A stretch of 33,384 nt of DNA from DTU049 sp033809015 (GTDB lineage: Bacteria; Bacteroidota; Bacteroidia; Bacteroidales; DTU049). Location: contig JAPXMM010000009.1 in NCBI GenBank assembly GCA_033809015.1, positions 1 to 33,384 of the forward strand. Reading direction: 5' to 3'. Of the stretch, positions 1 through 7,724 are shown piece after piece; the first letter of the stretch is position 1; each line of letters begins with the position of its first letter. Below the pieces are notes generated by a model that saw nothing but the letters and a program-made list of their open reading frames with translations, was not told the origin of the DNA and did not search any database. A program made the position numbers and the translations under genes.

Positions 1-1
1 A

Positions 2-127
2 CATAAATATTTATTGAATAGAGTGATAGAAGATATAGGTAGGCTGCTAAATTTAGCAGCGTCAGACTGGGAGGCGTGGTATGTGTATGTGAGGTTGAAA
101 TTAAAGCATAGGGAAAGGCTAACATAA
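2..127 (+). CDS. C-terminal end of an IS1595-type transposase (cut by window edge)
   Basis: An open frame enters from the left edge and stops at 125-127. Its roughly 41 residues contain DIGRLLNLA followed by a W-x-x-W-Y-x-Y-x-R-L-K-L-K pattern. The complete transposase at 11995-12984 ends with the closely similar DIGRLLNLSS and WAWERYWRLMKLKY, so this is the tail of a related but not identical element. Whether the rest of the gene is intact cannot be told. No clear terminal repeat was seen in the 190 bp after the stop. Confidence 0.7.
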   Translation, partial: HKYLLNRVIEDIGRLLNLAASDWEAWYVYVRLKLKHRERLT

Positions 128-281
128 TTGTTTATAACTCTCCTCTCCTTCCTTCAAATTGCTCTTTGAAAATTTTGTAAATAGCATTCCTTTTTGATAG
201 AATAAAATTTGAAATTCTTTTAACAGTTATATTTTATTCCAGTTTATTAATTATTTATTTATTCATTAAAAAATTTTATTA

Positions 282-289
282 TATTTTTG
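282..289 (+). promoter_or_regulatory. Possible -7 box (TATTTTTG) for the 317 gene and nnr
   Basis: The octamer fits the Bacteroidota -7 consensus TAnnTTTG and lies 27 bp before the ATG at 317. No good -33 TTTG is seen upstream. In such AT-rich DNA a chance match is possible. Confidence 0.35.
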
Positions 290-316
290 TATTATAAAAC
301 TTAAAAAAAAATTATT

Positions 317-691
317 ATGGAAAACCAAGAAATTAATGTTCAACAACCTGAAAATAAAAATGTGCAAAATCAAGTCTTACCAGGTTCTCAATCCGCTTTT
401 ATACTGGGTATTTTATCTGTTGTTTTCACCCTTACAACAGTGATTATAGGTATAATTTTAGGCATTATTGCTGTTGTGCAGGGTAATAAAGCTATGAAAG
501 CTTATGAATTAAATCCTTTACTTTATACAAAAACTGAATATAGTAATGCTAATGTTGGCAAAATTCTAGGATGGGTAAGTATCGGCATTGGTGCTGCTAT
601 TTTCCTTTTTATTATTTTAATTATAATTTTTGCACTATCTTTTGCTTTACCATTTGCTGCTTTTAATAACATTTTGAGCATTACATTATAA
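317..691 (+). CDS. Small two-helix membrane protein, DUF4190-like
   Basis: This 124-residue protein has a polar Gln/Asn-rich N-terminus (about 1-25). A hydrophobic, glycine-containing segment follows at about 27-52, then a short polar linker with GNKAMKAYELNP and a second membrane segment at about 80-112. The pattern of G-I-L-x-I-x-x-V-Q-G-x-K-A before a second helix starting V-G-K-I-L-G-W is typical of DUF4190-type proteins, which have no known biochemical role. It ends 6 bp before nnr, so the two are probably co-transcribed. The family call rests on pattern recognition; the two membrane segments are directly visible. Confidence 0.6.
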   Translation: MENQEINVQQPENKNVQNQVLPGSQSAFILGILSVVFTLTTVIIGIILGIIAVVQGNKAMKAYELNPLLYTKTEYSNANVGKILGWVSIGIGAAIFLFIILIIIFALSFALPFAAFNNILSITL

Positions 692-697
692 TTTCAT

Positions 698-2248
698 ATG
701 AATATTTTAAGTATAGAAGACATTAGAAAAGCAGATGCATATACTATAAACAATGAACCTATAGCGTCTATAGATTTGATGGAGAGAGCTGCAAGCAAAT
801 GCTTCGATTTTATACAAATAATATTCGTTAATTTTAATAGTTTTGCAATATTTGCAGGTACGGGTAATAACGGTGGTGATGGATTATTAATTGCTCGTAA
901 ACTTGTAGAAAATGGTAAAGATGTAAAAGTTTTTATTTGTGAATTTAGCAAAAACTTTTCAGCTGATTTTCTTACTAATTTAAATAGAATTCCTGAAAAT
1001 ATTGATATTATAAAAATTCAAAATTTAAATGATTTTGAAAAACTAAAAATATTAGATAATAATGATATAATTATTGATGCTTTATTAGGATCTGGTATTA
1101 CTAGAGCTCCAGAAGAGTGGTTAGCTGAATTGATAAAATATTTGAATAATTTAAATAATATCAAAATAGCAATTGATATGCCCAGTGGCTTATTTGCTGA
1201 TAAAACTTCAAAAAATCATTGTGATAGAATTGTCAAAGCTAATTACACTTTAGCATTTGAGGTTCCTCGTTTGGCTTTTTTTATGCCAGAGAATTATGAT
1301 TATGTAGGAGAGTGGATAATATTGCCAATAGGCTTAGATCATAATTTTATAAATAATTGCAAATCTCTAGCTATAATGATAGATAGTTCAGAGATTAGCA
1401 AGAGATTGAAAAAAAGAAATAAATTTGGTCATAAAAATACCTATGGTCATGCCTGCATAGCAGCAGGAAGCCCTGGTAAATATGGTGCTGGATTGCTTGC
1501 TACTCTTGGTGCTCTAAAAAGTGGAGCTGGCTTGGTTTCTACTATTGTACCTGAAAAACTTGTACCCGCTTATTTATCTAAACTTCCTGAGGCTTTAACT
1601 ATACCTATTGATACAGCAAATATTGAAGATTTATCAATTTTACATAATTATGATGCTGCTTGTATAGGACCGGGTTTAGGTACTGATGATTTTACAGCAA
1701 ATGCATTGCTAGATTATATGATTAATTGCAAAAAACCTACCGTTTTAGATGCTGATGCTATAAATATTTTAAGTAAACACAAGGATTGGTATGAATTTTT
1801 AAATAATAATTTTATACTTACTCCTCATCCTGGTGAGCTGAAAAGATTAATTGGTGAATGGAATGATGATTTTGAAAAATTAGAACTAGTAAAAGATTTT
1901 TGTAAAAAATATAATTGTACTATAATTATCAAAGAGCATAACTCCAAAATTATTAATGAGAATGGGCAAGTTTTTATTAACATCACTGGCGATGATACAT
2001 TATCTAAGGGTGGCAGTGGAGATATCCTATCTGGACTTTTGACAGGTTTATTAGCTCAAAATTATTCTCACTTAGATGCTTGTATTTTAGCAACTTGTTT
2101 GCATGGAGCTGCAGGTGAATGGTGTGGTAATAAATATTCACATCATGCTACCACTATTTCGCAATTAGCTAAAGGCATAGAAAAAATTTTTAATAATTGG
2201 GAACACGATGATTTTTCTCAGATAAATGATAATATCGTCCGTTTTTGA
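698..2248 (+). CDS. nnr: Bifunctional NAD(P)H-hydrate epimerase / ADP-dependent dehydratase
   Basis: This enzyme repairs hydrated, damaged NADH and NADPH. The N-terminal YjeF_N domain epimerises NAD(P)HX and the C-terminal kinase-fold domain dehydrates the S form at the expense of ADP. The 516-residue length fits the fused bacterial form. The N domain carries GTGNNGGDG at about 54-62. The C domain, from about residue 225, carries GPGLG, a TPHPGE motif and GGSGD at about 438-442, whose Asp is the expected catalytic base. The ATG at 698 lies 6 bp after the preceding small membrane protein gene. The stop codon falls inside a perfect palindrome that also faces the convergent aroB. Both domains look intact. 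Confidence 0.93.
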   Translation: MNILSIEDIRKADAYTINNEPIASIDLMERAASKCFDFIQIIFVNFNSFAIFAGTGNNGGDGLLIARKLVENGKDVKVFICEFSKNFSADFLTNLNRIPENIDIIKIQNLNDFEKLKILDNNDIIIDALLGSGITRAPEEWLAELIKYLNNLNNIKIAIDMPSGLFADKTSKNHCDRIVKANYTLAFEVPRLAFFMPENYDYVGEWIILPIGLDHNFINNCKSLAIMIDSSEISKRLKKRNKFGHKNTYGHACIAAGSPGKYGAGLLATLGALKSGAGLVSTIVPEKLVPAYLSKLPEALTIPIDTANIEDLSILHNYDAACIGPGLGTDDFTANALLDYMINCKKPTVLDADAINILSKHKDWYEFLNNNFILTPHPGELKRLIGEWNDDFEKLELVKDFCKKYNCTIIIKEHNSKIINENGQVFINITGDDTLSKGGSGDILSGLLTGLLAQNYSHLDACILATCLHGAAGEWCGNKYSHHATTISQLAKGIEKIFNNWEHDDFSQINDNIVRF

Positions 2249-2269
2249 CAATTTATAAATTGTCAAAAA
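2242..2269. terminator. Perfect 28-bp palindrome between convergent nnr and aroB
   Basis: The two 14-bp halves are exact reverse complements, running from a T5 tract through TTGACAATTTA to its mirror and an A5 tract. The sequence overlaps the nnr stop (TGA at 2246-2248) and ends 3 bp before the aroB stop. The flanking T and A tracts make it a likely bidirectional intrinsic terminator, although the stem is AT-rich. Confidence 0.65.
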
Positions 2270-2272
2270 ATT

Positions 2273-3331
2273 TTAAAAAACGATTGAATTATATAGCATT
2301 CTTATCTCTTCTACAGTAAATTTATGAATTTTAGGCTTACCGATTTCATACAATAAAACGAAACTTATTTTTTCGTCTATATTCTTTTTATCTCGAATTA
2401 AATGAGCTAATAGTTCATCAAAATCTATCACAGGTGGTTTGCCATACCATATTTGTAGCCAGTCGATAATTTTTTTACTCCAATATGGAGAAAAATTTAA
2501 TATTTTTTCAGAATATTTCAAAGAATATTGCAAGCCCCAAGCCACACATATACCGTGGGGCGTTGGTAAATTATTAGACAATCTATATGATTCGAAAGCG
2601 TGACCCAAAGTATGTCCTAAATTCAAAATTTTTCGTCTGTTTTTTTCAAGTGGATCTATACTTATAATATGATGTTTAAATTGAATAGCTTTACGAATGA
2701 TTTGTGTAGATGGAACTTTGCGAGGATCAGATTTTAGTATTTCGTTAATAGTTTCTTTGTTTAGTAGTAGTCCATATTTTATGATTTCTCCATAACCACT
2801 TGAAATGTCAATTTCTGATAGAGTATTTAAAAATTTAGGATAGATAAATGTAAATAAGGGTAAATAGTAAGTACCAATTTCATTTTTGTTATTATTGAAA
2901 TTGATACCATTTTTACCTCCTATGCCAGCATCTACTATAGACAATAGAGTAGTCGGAATGTTTATGACGTTTATGCCACGTTTAAAAGTCGCAGCTGCGA
3001 AACCTCCTAAATCGCTAATCGTGCCACCACCGATACATATTATTAAATCATTTCTATTAAAATTATTTTTATCTAAAATATTCCAAATGTTAATGATTTC
3101 ATAAATAGTTTTGATATTTTCATCAGAATTATAATAAATTATTTCTATATGTTTGAAATTAGAATTACTGACAATTGATTTTACCTCGTCCAAATAGTTA
3201 TCATTGATAAAGGCATCTACTAAAATTAAACAATTAATATTTTTGTGTGTTCCTAAGTGATATCGGAAATATTTTTGAAAAGTAGCAAAGTTGTGCTCTA
3301 TATAAATTGGATTTTTATTTCCGATGCGCAT
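2273..3331 (-). CDS. aroB: 3-dehydroquinate synthase
   Basis: This enzyme converts DAHP to 3-dehydroquinate, the second step of the shikimate pathway, using NAD+ and a divalent metal. At 352 residues it has normal family length. The nucleotide-binding GGGTISDLGGFAAATFKRG lies at about 101-119, followed by the substrate loop IPTTLLSIVDAGIGGKNGIN at 125-144. Metal ligands are expected in GYGEIIKYG (Glu182), GHTLGHAFE (about 239-247) and PHG (His259), and all are present. It is the last gene of a minus-strand run (greA, HIT, era, aroB), about 30 bp after era, and converges on nnr. Confidence 0.92.
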   Translation of the reverse strand: MRIGNKNPIYIEHNFATFQKYFRYHLGTHKNINCLILVDAFINDNYLDEVKSIVSNSNFKHIEIIYYNSDENIKTIYEIINIWNILDKNNFNRNDLIICIGGGTISDLGGFAAATFKRGINVINIPTTLLSIVDAGIGGKNGINFNNNKNEIGTYYLPLFTFIYPKFLNTLSEIDISSGYGEIIKYGLLLNKETINEILKSDPRKVPSTQIIRKAIQFKHHIISIDPLEKNRRKILNLGHTLGHAFESYRLSNNLPTPHGICVAWGLQYSLKYSEKILNFSPYWSKKIIDWLQIWYGKPPVIDFDELLAHLIRDKKNIDEKISFVLLYEIGKPKIHKFTVEEIRMLYNSIVF

Positions 3332-3363
3332 AAAAGATTAAAATTTTATTCTTTGAGAAAATA

Positions 3364-4245
3364 TTAAATATTATAACCTAGTCTTTTTAGAGTATTTTTA
3401 TCATTACGCCAATTTGGTTGCACTTTCACAAATAATTGTAAGAAAACATGTTTATCTAATAATTTTTCTAATTTCAGTCTAGCATTAGTACCTAATTGTT
3501 TTATCATTTCACCTTTTTTCCCAATAATTATATTTTTTTGTGAATCTCGCATAACCCATATTTCTGCTTCTATGAAAACTGGATCTTGATCTTCCTTGAA
3601 GCTATTTATTATCACCTCTGTTTCATAAGGTATTTCTTCTTTATATAAATAATAAATCTGCTCTCTAATAATCTCTGAAGCGAAATATCTGAGATATCTA
3701 TCAGAGAGTATGTCTTTATCATAATATGGCGGATGCTCTGGCAAAAGGTTTATTATTATTTCGAGTAATTTATCAATATTATAACCTGTCAATGCAGAGA
3801 CAGCGATTATATCTACATTATTAGAGAATTTTTCTTTTAATTTTTTTTCTTTTATCAAAAATGTTTTTTCATCGACTAAATCAGCTTTGTTGAGAACAAC
3901 AATTTTAGGTTGTGAATATTTAGCTACGATATCTATGAGTTGATTGTCATCTCTTTTATCAGTTAAATCATGCATGTAAATTAATACATCTGCATCTTCG
4001 AAAGCTGATTCTATATCATGTAGCATAGCTTTATGTAGCTCATATTGAGGGTTAGTGATCCAACCTGGTAAATCTGAAAAAACAATTTGAGTATTTTCAT
4101 CATTATAAATGCCCAAGACTCTTTGTCGAGTAGTTTGAGCTTTGGGAGAAACTGGCATTAGATTTTCACCTATAATGGAATTCACTAATGTAGATTTACC
4201 AACATTTGGATACCCTAATATGCTTATGAAACCGGCTTTATGCAT
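3364..4245 (-). CDS. era: GTPase Era, 16S rRNA/30S assembly factor
   Basis: Era is a GTP-switched protein that binds the 3' end of 16S rRNA during 30S subunit maturation. At 293 residues it is of typical length. The G1 loop GYPNVGKS is at 11-18, the G2 TTRQR at about 38-42, and G4 NKAD at 119-122. A C-terminal KH domain contains IIIGKKGEMIKQLG. The G3 motif reads SDLPG (about 58-61) instead of the common DTPG, a conservative-looking difference. The gene lies between the HIT protein and aroB on the minus strand. The ATG at 4245 is well placed, directly before the G domain. Confidence 0.95.
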   Translation of the reverse strand: MHKAGFISILGYPNVGKSTLVNSIIGENLMPVSPKAQTTRQRVLGIYNDENTQIVFSDLPGWITNPQYELHKAMLHDIESAFEDADVLIYMHDLTDKRDDNQLIDIVAKYSQPKIVVLNKADLVDEKTFLIKEKKLKEKFSNNVDIIAVSALTGYNIDKLLEIIINLLPEHPPYYDKDILSDRYLRYFASEIIREQIYYLYKEEIPYETEVIINSFKEDQDPVFIEAEIWVMRDSQKNIIIGKKGEMIKQLGTNARLKLEKLLDKHVFLQLFVKVQPNWRNDKNTLKRLGYNI

Positions 4246-4321
4246 TTAATATATTATATTTTCATTTTAAATAATTTGATAAATAAATTATTTAAATTTA
4301 AGTAAAATCCTGATTAAATAA

Positions 4322-4729
4322 TCATTTTAAAACTACAAATTTCTTTATTCCTTCAGCAATATTATGTAATTCTTCAGAGCTGAATTTCAGTTTAGGTTTA
4401 GCAAAATCAATATCAGTAACATTTTTAATTGGTACAAGGTGAATATGAGCATGAGGTACTTCTAGACCTATGACGGCGACACCTGTTCTGATAGCCTCAC
4501 CTTGCATGTATTTATCAATAGCTTTAGCTATTTTTTTGGCAAAAATCCATAAGCCAGCAAGACTTTCATCATCTAAATCAAAAATGTAACTAACTTCTTT
4601 CTTTGGTATCACTAAAGTATGAGCTTTGGCTAAAGGATTGATATCTAAAAATGCCAAATAATTTTCATCCTCAGCGACAATATATGCGGGGATTTCACGA
4701 TTAACAATTTTTGTAAATATACTAGACAT
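4322..4729 (-). CDS. HIT family nucleotide-binding protein (HinT-like)
   Basis: Histidine-triad proteins hydrolyse nucleoside phosphoramidates and related AMP-linked compounds. This 135-residue protein shows the opening FTKIVNREIPAYIVAED, the middle DINPLAKAHTLVIPKKE, and the triad PHAHIHLVP at 92-100, with His93, His95 and His97. The last His of the triad is the nucleophile in the family. It starts 2 bp after the greA stop and so is probably translated from the same message. The substrate in this organism cannot be inferred. Confidence 0.9.
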   Translation of the reverse strand: MSSIFTKIVNREIPAYIVAEDENYLAFLDINPLAKAHTLVIPKKEVSYIFDLDDESLAGLWIFAKKIAKAIDKYMQGEAIRTGVAVIGLEVPHAHIHLVPIKNVTDIDFAKPKLKFSSEELHNIAEGIKKFVVLK

Positions 4730-4731
4730 AG

Positions 4732-5202
4732 TTATTCAATTTTTAAAATTTTATATTTTATTACACCAGCGGGTACTTGGATATCTACGATATCATCGAT
4801 TTTTTTACCTATCAGAGCCTGAGCTACAGGACTATTGACACCGAGATGTTTTTTCTTGAGATCTGCTTCTTTGTCTGGTACTATCTTATAAGATATTATC
4901 TGATTATTAGATAAATTCTTAATAGTAACTGTAGTTAATATCCGTACTTGAGATTTATCAACCTCAGTTTCATTAATAATTTTAACTTTTGCCAAGAGTT
5001 TTTGCAATTGAGCTATTTCTAATTCTAAATGAGACTGAGCATCTTTAGCAGCATCATATTCAGCATTTTCTGATAAATCGCCTTTTTCTCTTGCTTCTGC
5101 TATCATCTGAGCTACACGTGGCCTCTCCTCATGTATCAGTTTATTTAATTTATTTTGAAGATTTTCAAAACCTTCTTTTGTGAGATATGTTGTGTCATCC
5201 AT
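4732..5202 (-). CDS. greA: Transcription elongation factor GreA
   Basis: GreA enters the secondary channel of RNA polymerase and stimulates cleavage of backtracked RNA. The protein begins MDDTTYLTKEGFENL, the normal GreA start, and runs 156 residues. The basic tip of the N-terminal coiled coil contains GDLSENAEYDAAKD, with the acidic pair needed for cleavage. The C-terminal FKBP-like domain has SPVAQALIGKKIDD. The frame stays open 15 codons upstream, but those codons run into the ispD terminator (5232-5263) and look non-coding, so the ATG at 5202 is preferred. The HIT gene follows 2 bp downstream. Confidence 0.95.
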   Translation of the reverse strand: MDDTTYLTKEGFENLQNKLNKLIHEERPRVAQMIAEAREKGDLSENAEYDAAKDAQSHLELEIAQLQKLLAKVKIINETEVDKSQVRILTTVTIKNLSNNQIISYKIVPDKEADLKKKHLGVNSPVAQALIGKKIDDIVDIQVPAGVIKYKILKIE

Positions 5203-5231
5203 AATGATAAATTTACTTTTATAAAAAATAT

Positions 5232-5263
5232 AAAAAAACATTCCCACGCATTTTAAGCATGGG
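5232..5263 (-). terminator. Intrinsic terminator after ispD
   Basis: On the minus strand CCCATGC (5263-5257) pairs with GCGTGGG (5249-5243) across a 7-nt loop, with one G-U pair. A T7 tract follows at 5238-5232. It lies 18 bp after the ispD stop and just before greA, separating the queA-ispD unit from the greA-HIT-era-aroB unit. Confidence 0.8.
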
Positions 5264-5281
5264 AAAATTTTATTTGCAAAA

Positions 5282-5959
5282 TTAATAAAAATTTTCTAAT
5301 ATAGCAGACATTAAAATTAAATCTTCAGGATAAGTAATTTTAAGATTTAATCTAGTACCTTCAAAAAAAGTAAGTGGTAGATTTTTACTTTCCCATACAC
5401 TAGCATCATCTGTAAATTTATCATTATAGTCTTGCTCATAAGCTTGTTTCAGTAAAGAAATATTAAAAAATTGTGGAGTATCAATTAACATAACTTTATC
5501 TCTATCTACGATGAAATTTTTATCATCATCTTTTATTCTAACAGAATTATAAGTTTTATGAAATGGAATAGCACAATTAGTTTCTTTAGCTAATTTATAA
5601 CCTTTTCTAATTAATGGTTTCGGCACATATGGTCTAGCGGCATCATGAATAGCTACTAATCCATCATCAGGTAAAGCTGCAAGAGCATTTTTTACACTAT
5701 CGAAACGCTCTTTACCACCGATAACAGTTTTTATACCTTCATATTCAGGATAATTATACCAAAATACTAAATATAATCCTTTATGCATGCTATTAATCAC
5801 CAAAATAATATTAGAAATAGGAACAATTCCAACAAAAGACTCTAAACTATAGCAAAGCAGGAATTTACCATTAAATGACATTAATGGCTTAGGAACTTTG
5901 CTACGCATGCGTCTGCTTTGACCTGCAGCTAAAATAATAGCATATTTATTATTATCCAT
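5282..5959 (-). CDS. ispD: 2-C-methyl-D-erythritol 4-phosphate cytidylyltransferase
   Basis: IspD couples CTP to MEP, giving CDP-ME in the non-mevalonate isoprenoid pathway. The glycine-rich CTP loop reads AAGQSRRMRSKVPKPLMSF near the N-terminus. IHDAARPYVP, with the family Asp and Arg, lies mid-protein, and a TDDASVWE segment occurs near the C-terminus. The ATG at 5959 gives 225 residues, normal for the family. An upstream TTG at 5977 is in frame but would overlap queA, so the ATG is preferred. The start lies 10 bp after the queA stop, suggesting co-transcription, and an intrinsic terminator follows. Confidence 0.92.
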   Translation of the reverse strand: MDNNKYAIILAAGQSRRMRSKVPKPLMSFNGKFLLCYSLESFVGIVPISNIILVINSMHKGLYLVFWYNYPEYEGIKTVIGGKERFDSVKNALAALPDDGLVAIHDAARPYVPKPLIRKGYKLAKETNCAIPFHKTYNSVRIKDDDKNFIVDRDKVMLIDTPQFFNISLLKQAYEQDYNDKFTDDASVWESKNLPLTFFEGTRLNLKITYPEDLILMSAILENFY

Positions 5960-5969
5960 TTGTCGATAA

Positions 5970-7031
5970 TTAATCAATGATTAACATTGCATCTCCATAA
6001 ACATGAAAACGATATTTTTCTTTCACAGCCAATTCATAAGCAGACATCAAAAGTTCATAATCTGCGAATGTAGCTGCAGACATCAAAGCCATACTATAAG
6101 GCAAATTAAAATTGGTTAAAAATGCATCAGGTACATGAAAATCATAAGGTGGATAAATAAATAGAGAAGACCATCTATGAGCTGGCATCAAATATCCGTC
6201 AATAGAATGAGATGATTCTATTGATTTCATCACAGAATTACCGACTGCACAAATCTTTTTTTTATTTTTTTTAGCTTCATTAACTATCTGACAGGCTTTT
6301 TCATTAATAATAAACTCTTCTGCATCGATTTTGTGCCTAGCTAAATCTTGAACATCTATTTTTCGCAAATCTCCTAATCCAATATGTACAGTAATTTCAG
6401 AAAAATTGATACCTTTTACTTCCATTCTTTTCATTAATAATTCAGTAAAATGTAATCCAGCAAAAGGTGGTAAAACAGAACCTTCTACTTTAGCATAAAC
6501 AGTCTGAAAATATTCAGTATCAATAGGCTCAGTAGAGCGATCCAAAAGTACAGGTACTGCTAATTCTCCCAAGCTTTTTAGTAATTTCAGAAAAATATCG
6601 TGTGGCATCTCTGTGAGAAAGCGAATAGTACGTCCGCGAGAAGTAGTATTATCTATTACCTCTGCAATTAATTCATTATTATCTCCAAAATATAATTTAT
6701 TACCAATGCGAATTTTTCGTGCTGGCTCCACAGTAACATCCCACAATTTTAGATCTTCATTTAGCTCCCTTAAAAGTATCACTTCTATTTGAGCTCCGGT
6801 ACGTTCTTTTGTTGCTATTAATCTAGCAGGAAATGCTTTTGTATTATTAATGACCATCACATCGCCATCATCAAAATAATCTGTAATATTTTTGAAAATT
6901 TTATGCTCAATTTCACCGGTTTTTTTGTGTATTACCATTAGCCGACATTCATCTCTCTCCTCCATAGGATATCTAGCTATTAACTCATCAGGTAGATCAA
7001 AATTAAAATGCATCAATTTTTTAGGTTCCAT
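5970..7031 (-). CDS. queA: QueA-type S-adenosylmethionine:tRNA ribosyltransferase-isomerase, copy 1 (diverged motifs)
   Basis: QueA moves the ribosyl part of SAM onto preQ1 in tRNA, giving epoxyqueuosine. This 353-residue protein matches the short Bacteroidota QueA form over its N-terminal half, for example INNTKAFPARL, LWDVTVEPARKIRIG and DNTTSRGRT. Several blocks that are nearly invariant in QueA differ. The usual APTAGLHF reads LPPFAGLHF (187-195), HVGLGTF.PV reads HIGLGDLRKI (216-225), VGTTS.R..ES reads VGNSVMKSIES (263-273), and TNFH.P.STL reads TNFNLPYSM (306-314). The frame is intact and the end YGDAML is kept. It may have lost or changed SAM chemistry. A second copy with standard motifs lies at 27537-28745. 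ispD follows. Confidence 0.85.
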   Translation of the reverse strand: MEPKKLMHFNFDLPDELIARYPMEERDECRLMVIHKKTGEIEHKIFKNITDYFDDGDVMVINNTKAFPARLIATKERTGAQIEVILLRELNEDLKLWDVTVEPARKIRIGNKLYFGDNNELIAEVIDNTTSRGRTIRFLTEMPHDIFLKLLKSLGELAVPVLLDRSTEPIDTEYFQTVYAKVEGSVLPPFAGLHFTELLMKRMEVKGINFSEITVHIGLGDLRKIDVQDLARHKIDAEEFIINEKACQIVNEAKKNKKKICAVGNSVMKSIESSHSIDGYLMPAHRWSSLFIYPPYDFHVPDAFLTNFNLPYSMALMSAATFADYELLMSAYELAVKEKYRFHVYGDAMLIID

Positions 7032-7104
7032 AAATCAATTTTTTTTTAATAGGAATTGAATATACGTAGAATAATTTTATTTGTTACATTATTCAAGTAA
7101 AAAT

Positions 7105-7126
7105 TTTTATAATTTAAATTATAAAA
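7105..7126. repeat. 22-bp perfect AT palindrome after the tRNA pair
   Basis: TTTTATAATTT is followed directly by its reverse complement. It lies 28 bp past the 3' end of tRNA-Leu(CAG) and about 75 bp before queA, on the minus strand. It could act as a weak terminator for the tRNA transcript, but with no G or C in the stem this is uncertain. Confidence 0.35.
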
Positions 7127-7153
7127 CAAATAAATAATAATTTTTTTTGTTAA

Positions 7154-7237
7154 TGCCCGGAACAGGGCTCGAACCTGCACACCTGTGACAGTACTAGTCC
7201 CTGAAACTAGCGCGTCTACCAATTCCGCCATCCGGGC
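7154..7237 (-). tRNA. tRNA-Leu (anticodon CAG)
   Basis: Read on the minus strand, the acceptor GCCCGGA pairs with TCCGGGC and A is the discriminator base. The D-arm region has TGGTAGACGCG, the anticodon stem CTAGT/ACTAG encloses loop TTCAGGG, and there is a long variable arm and a T arm with GGTTCGAGCCC. CCA is not encoded. The 84-nt length and long variable arm fit tRNA-Leu. It lies 9 bp after the second tRNA-Leu, in the same direction. Confidence 0.95.
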
Positions 7238-7246
7238 ATAAAAAAA

Positions 7247-7330
7247 TGCCCAGGACAAGACTCGAACTTGCACACCCTTGCAGGCACTACCCCCTCAAAG
7301 TAGCGCGTCTACCAATTCCGCCACCTGGGC
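7247..7330 (-). tRNA. tRNA-Leu (anticodon GAG)
   Basis: Read on the minus strand, the acceptor GCCCAGG pairs with CCTGGGC and A is the discriminator. The anticodon stem CTACT/GGTAG (one G-U) encloses loop TTGAGGG. The T arm contains AGTTCGAGTCT, and CCA is not encoded. It is 84 nt with a long variable arm. It is the first gene of a two-tRNA unit, with a perfect -7 box 9 bp upstream. Confidence 0.95.
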
Positions 7331-7339
7331 AAATTTTTT

Positions 7340-7348
7340 GCAAAATTA
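7340..7348 (-). promoter_or_regulatory. -7 box TAATTTTGC for the tRNA-Leu pair
   Basis: A perfect TAnnTTTGC lies on the minus strand, 9 bp before the 5' end of mature tRNA-Leu(GAG). This is the expected distance for a tRNA transcript with a very short leader. Confidence 0.7.
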
Positions 7349-7471
7349 TATATTTTTTTTGTCAATAAAAAATTAAATTTTTTATTAAACAGTTGTAAAA
7401 ACAATTTGTTATAAAACAAATAAATCGTATAAGATAGTAATTATCAGAAAAAATAATAATATTAAAAATTA

Positions 7472-7660
7472 TTGAAATAGTCGTTTAGATAATAATTTTT
7501 CCCAAATATTTATGCACTTAATGAATAATTTTAAAATTTATTCTCTGCTTTAATTAATACCGCATTCTCCCCAAAAATGATTTTTCTTAATTTTTTTCTT
7601 TTTATAGCTGAAAAATAAAGAAATATATAAGAAATATTTTAAAACAAATCAGATTAAACT
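7472..7660 (+). repeat. Copy of the TTGAAATA intergenic repeat family (one clear end)
   Basis: It begins TTGAAATAGTCGTTTAGAT and stays similar to the copy at 29518 for about 100 bp, including an ATTTATTCTCTGCTT block and TTAATACCGCATT. A TATAGCTGAAAAATAAAG block further in matches GTAGCTGAAAAAG near 29727. No inverted right end is evident before the rplY terminator. The upstream stretch 7405-7428 also resembles 29622-29645 (ATTTGTTATAAAACAAA). It fills most of the 394-bp gap between rplY and the tRNAs, and no gene was seen there. Confidence 0.65.
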
Positions 7661-7680
7661 CCTAATTTAATAAAAATAAA

Positions 7681-7706
7681 AGAGGGGGTCAAATTTGGCC
7701 CCCTCT
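7681..7706 (-). terminator. Strong hairpin terminator after rplY
   Basis: The stem AGAGGGGG/CCCCCTCT extends inward through TCAAA and TTTGG with one G-U pair, and T-rich tracts follow on both strands. It lies 18 bp past the rplY stop. The plus-strand T7 run suggests it can work in both directions. Confidence 0.85.
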
Positions 7707-7724
7707 TTTTTCTATAATAATTTT

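Noticed and set aside
4266..4290. AAATAATTT/AAATTATTT inverted repeat between era and the HIT gene
   Set aside because: Nine AT-only base pairs in very AT-rich DNA, inside a probable operon; not distinguishable from chance.
5203..5247. Fifteen upstream codons extending GreA
   Set aside because: They overlap the ispD terminator and add a non-GreA-like tail before the standard MDDTTYLTKEG start.
5960..5977. TTG start giving IspD six more residues
   Set aside because: It would overlap queA and use a rarer start codon. The ATG at 5959 is right before the conserved core.
7046..7273. 75-codon minus-strand frame containing MAELVDALVSGTSTVTG
   Set aside because: It is the well-known false protein produced by reading through a tRNA gene. 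The region is two tRNA-Leu genes.
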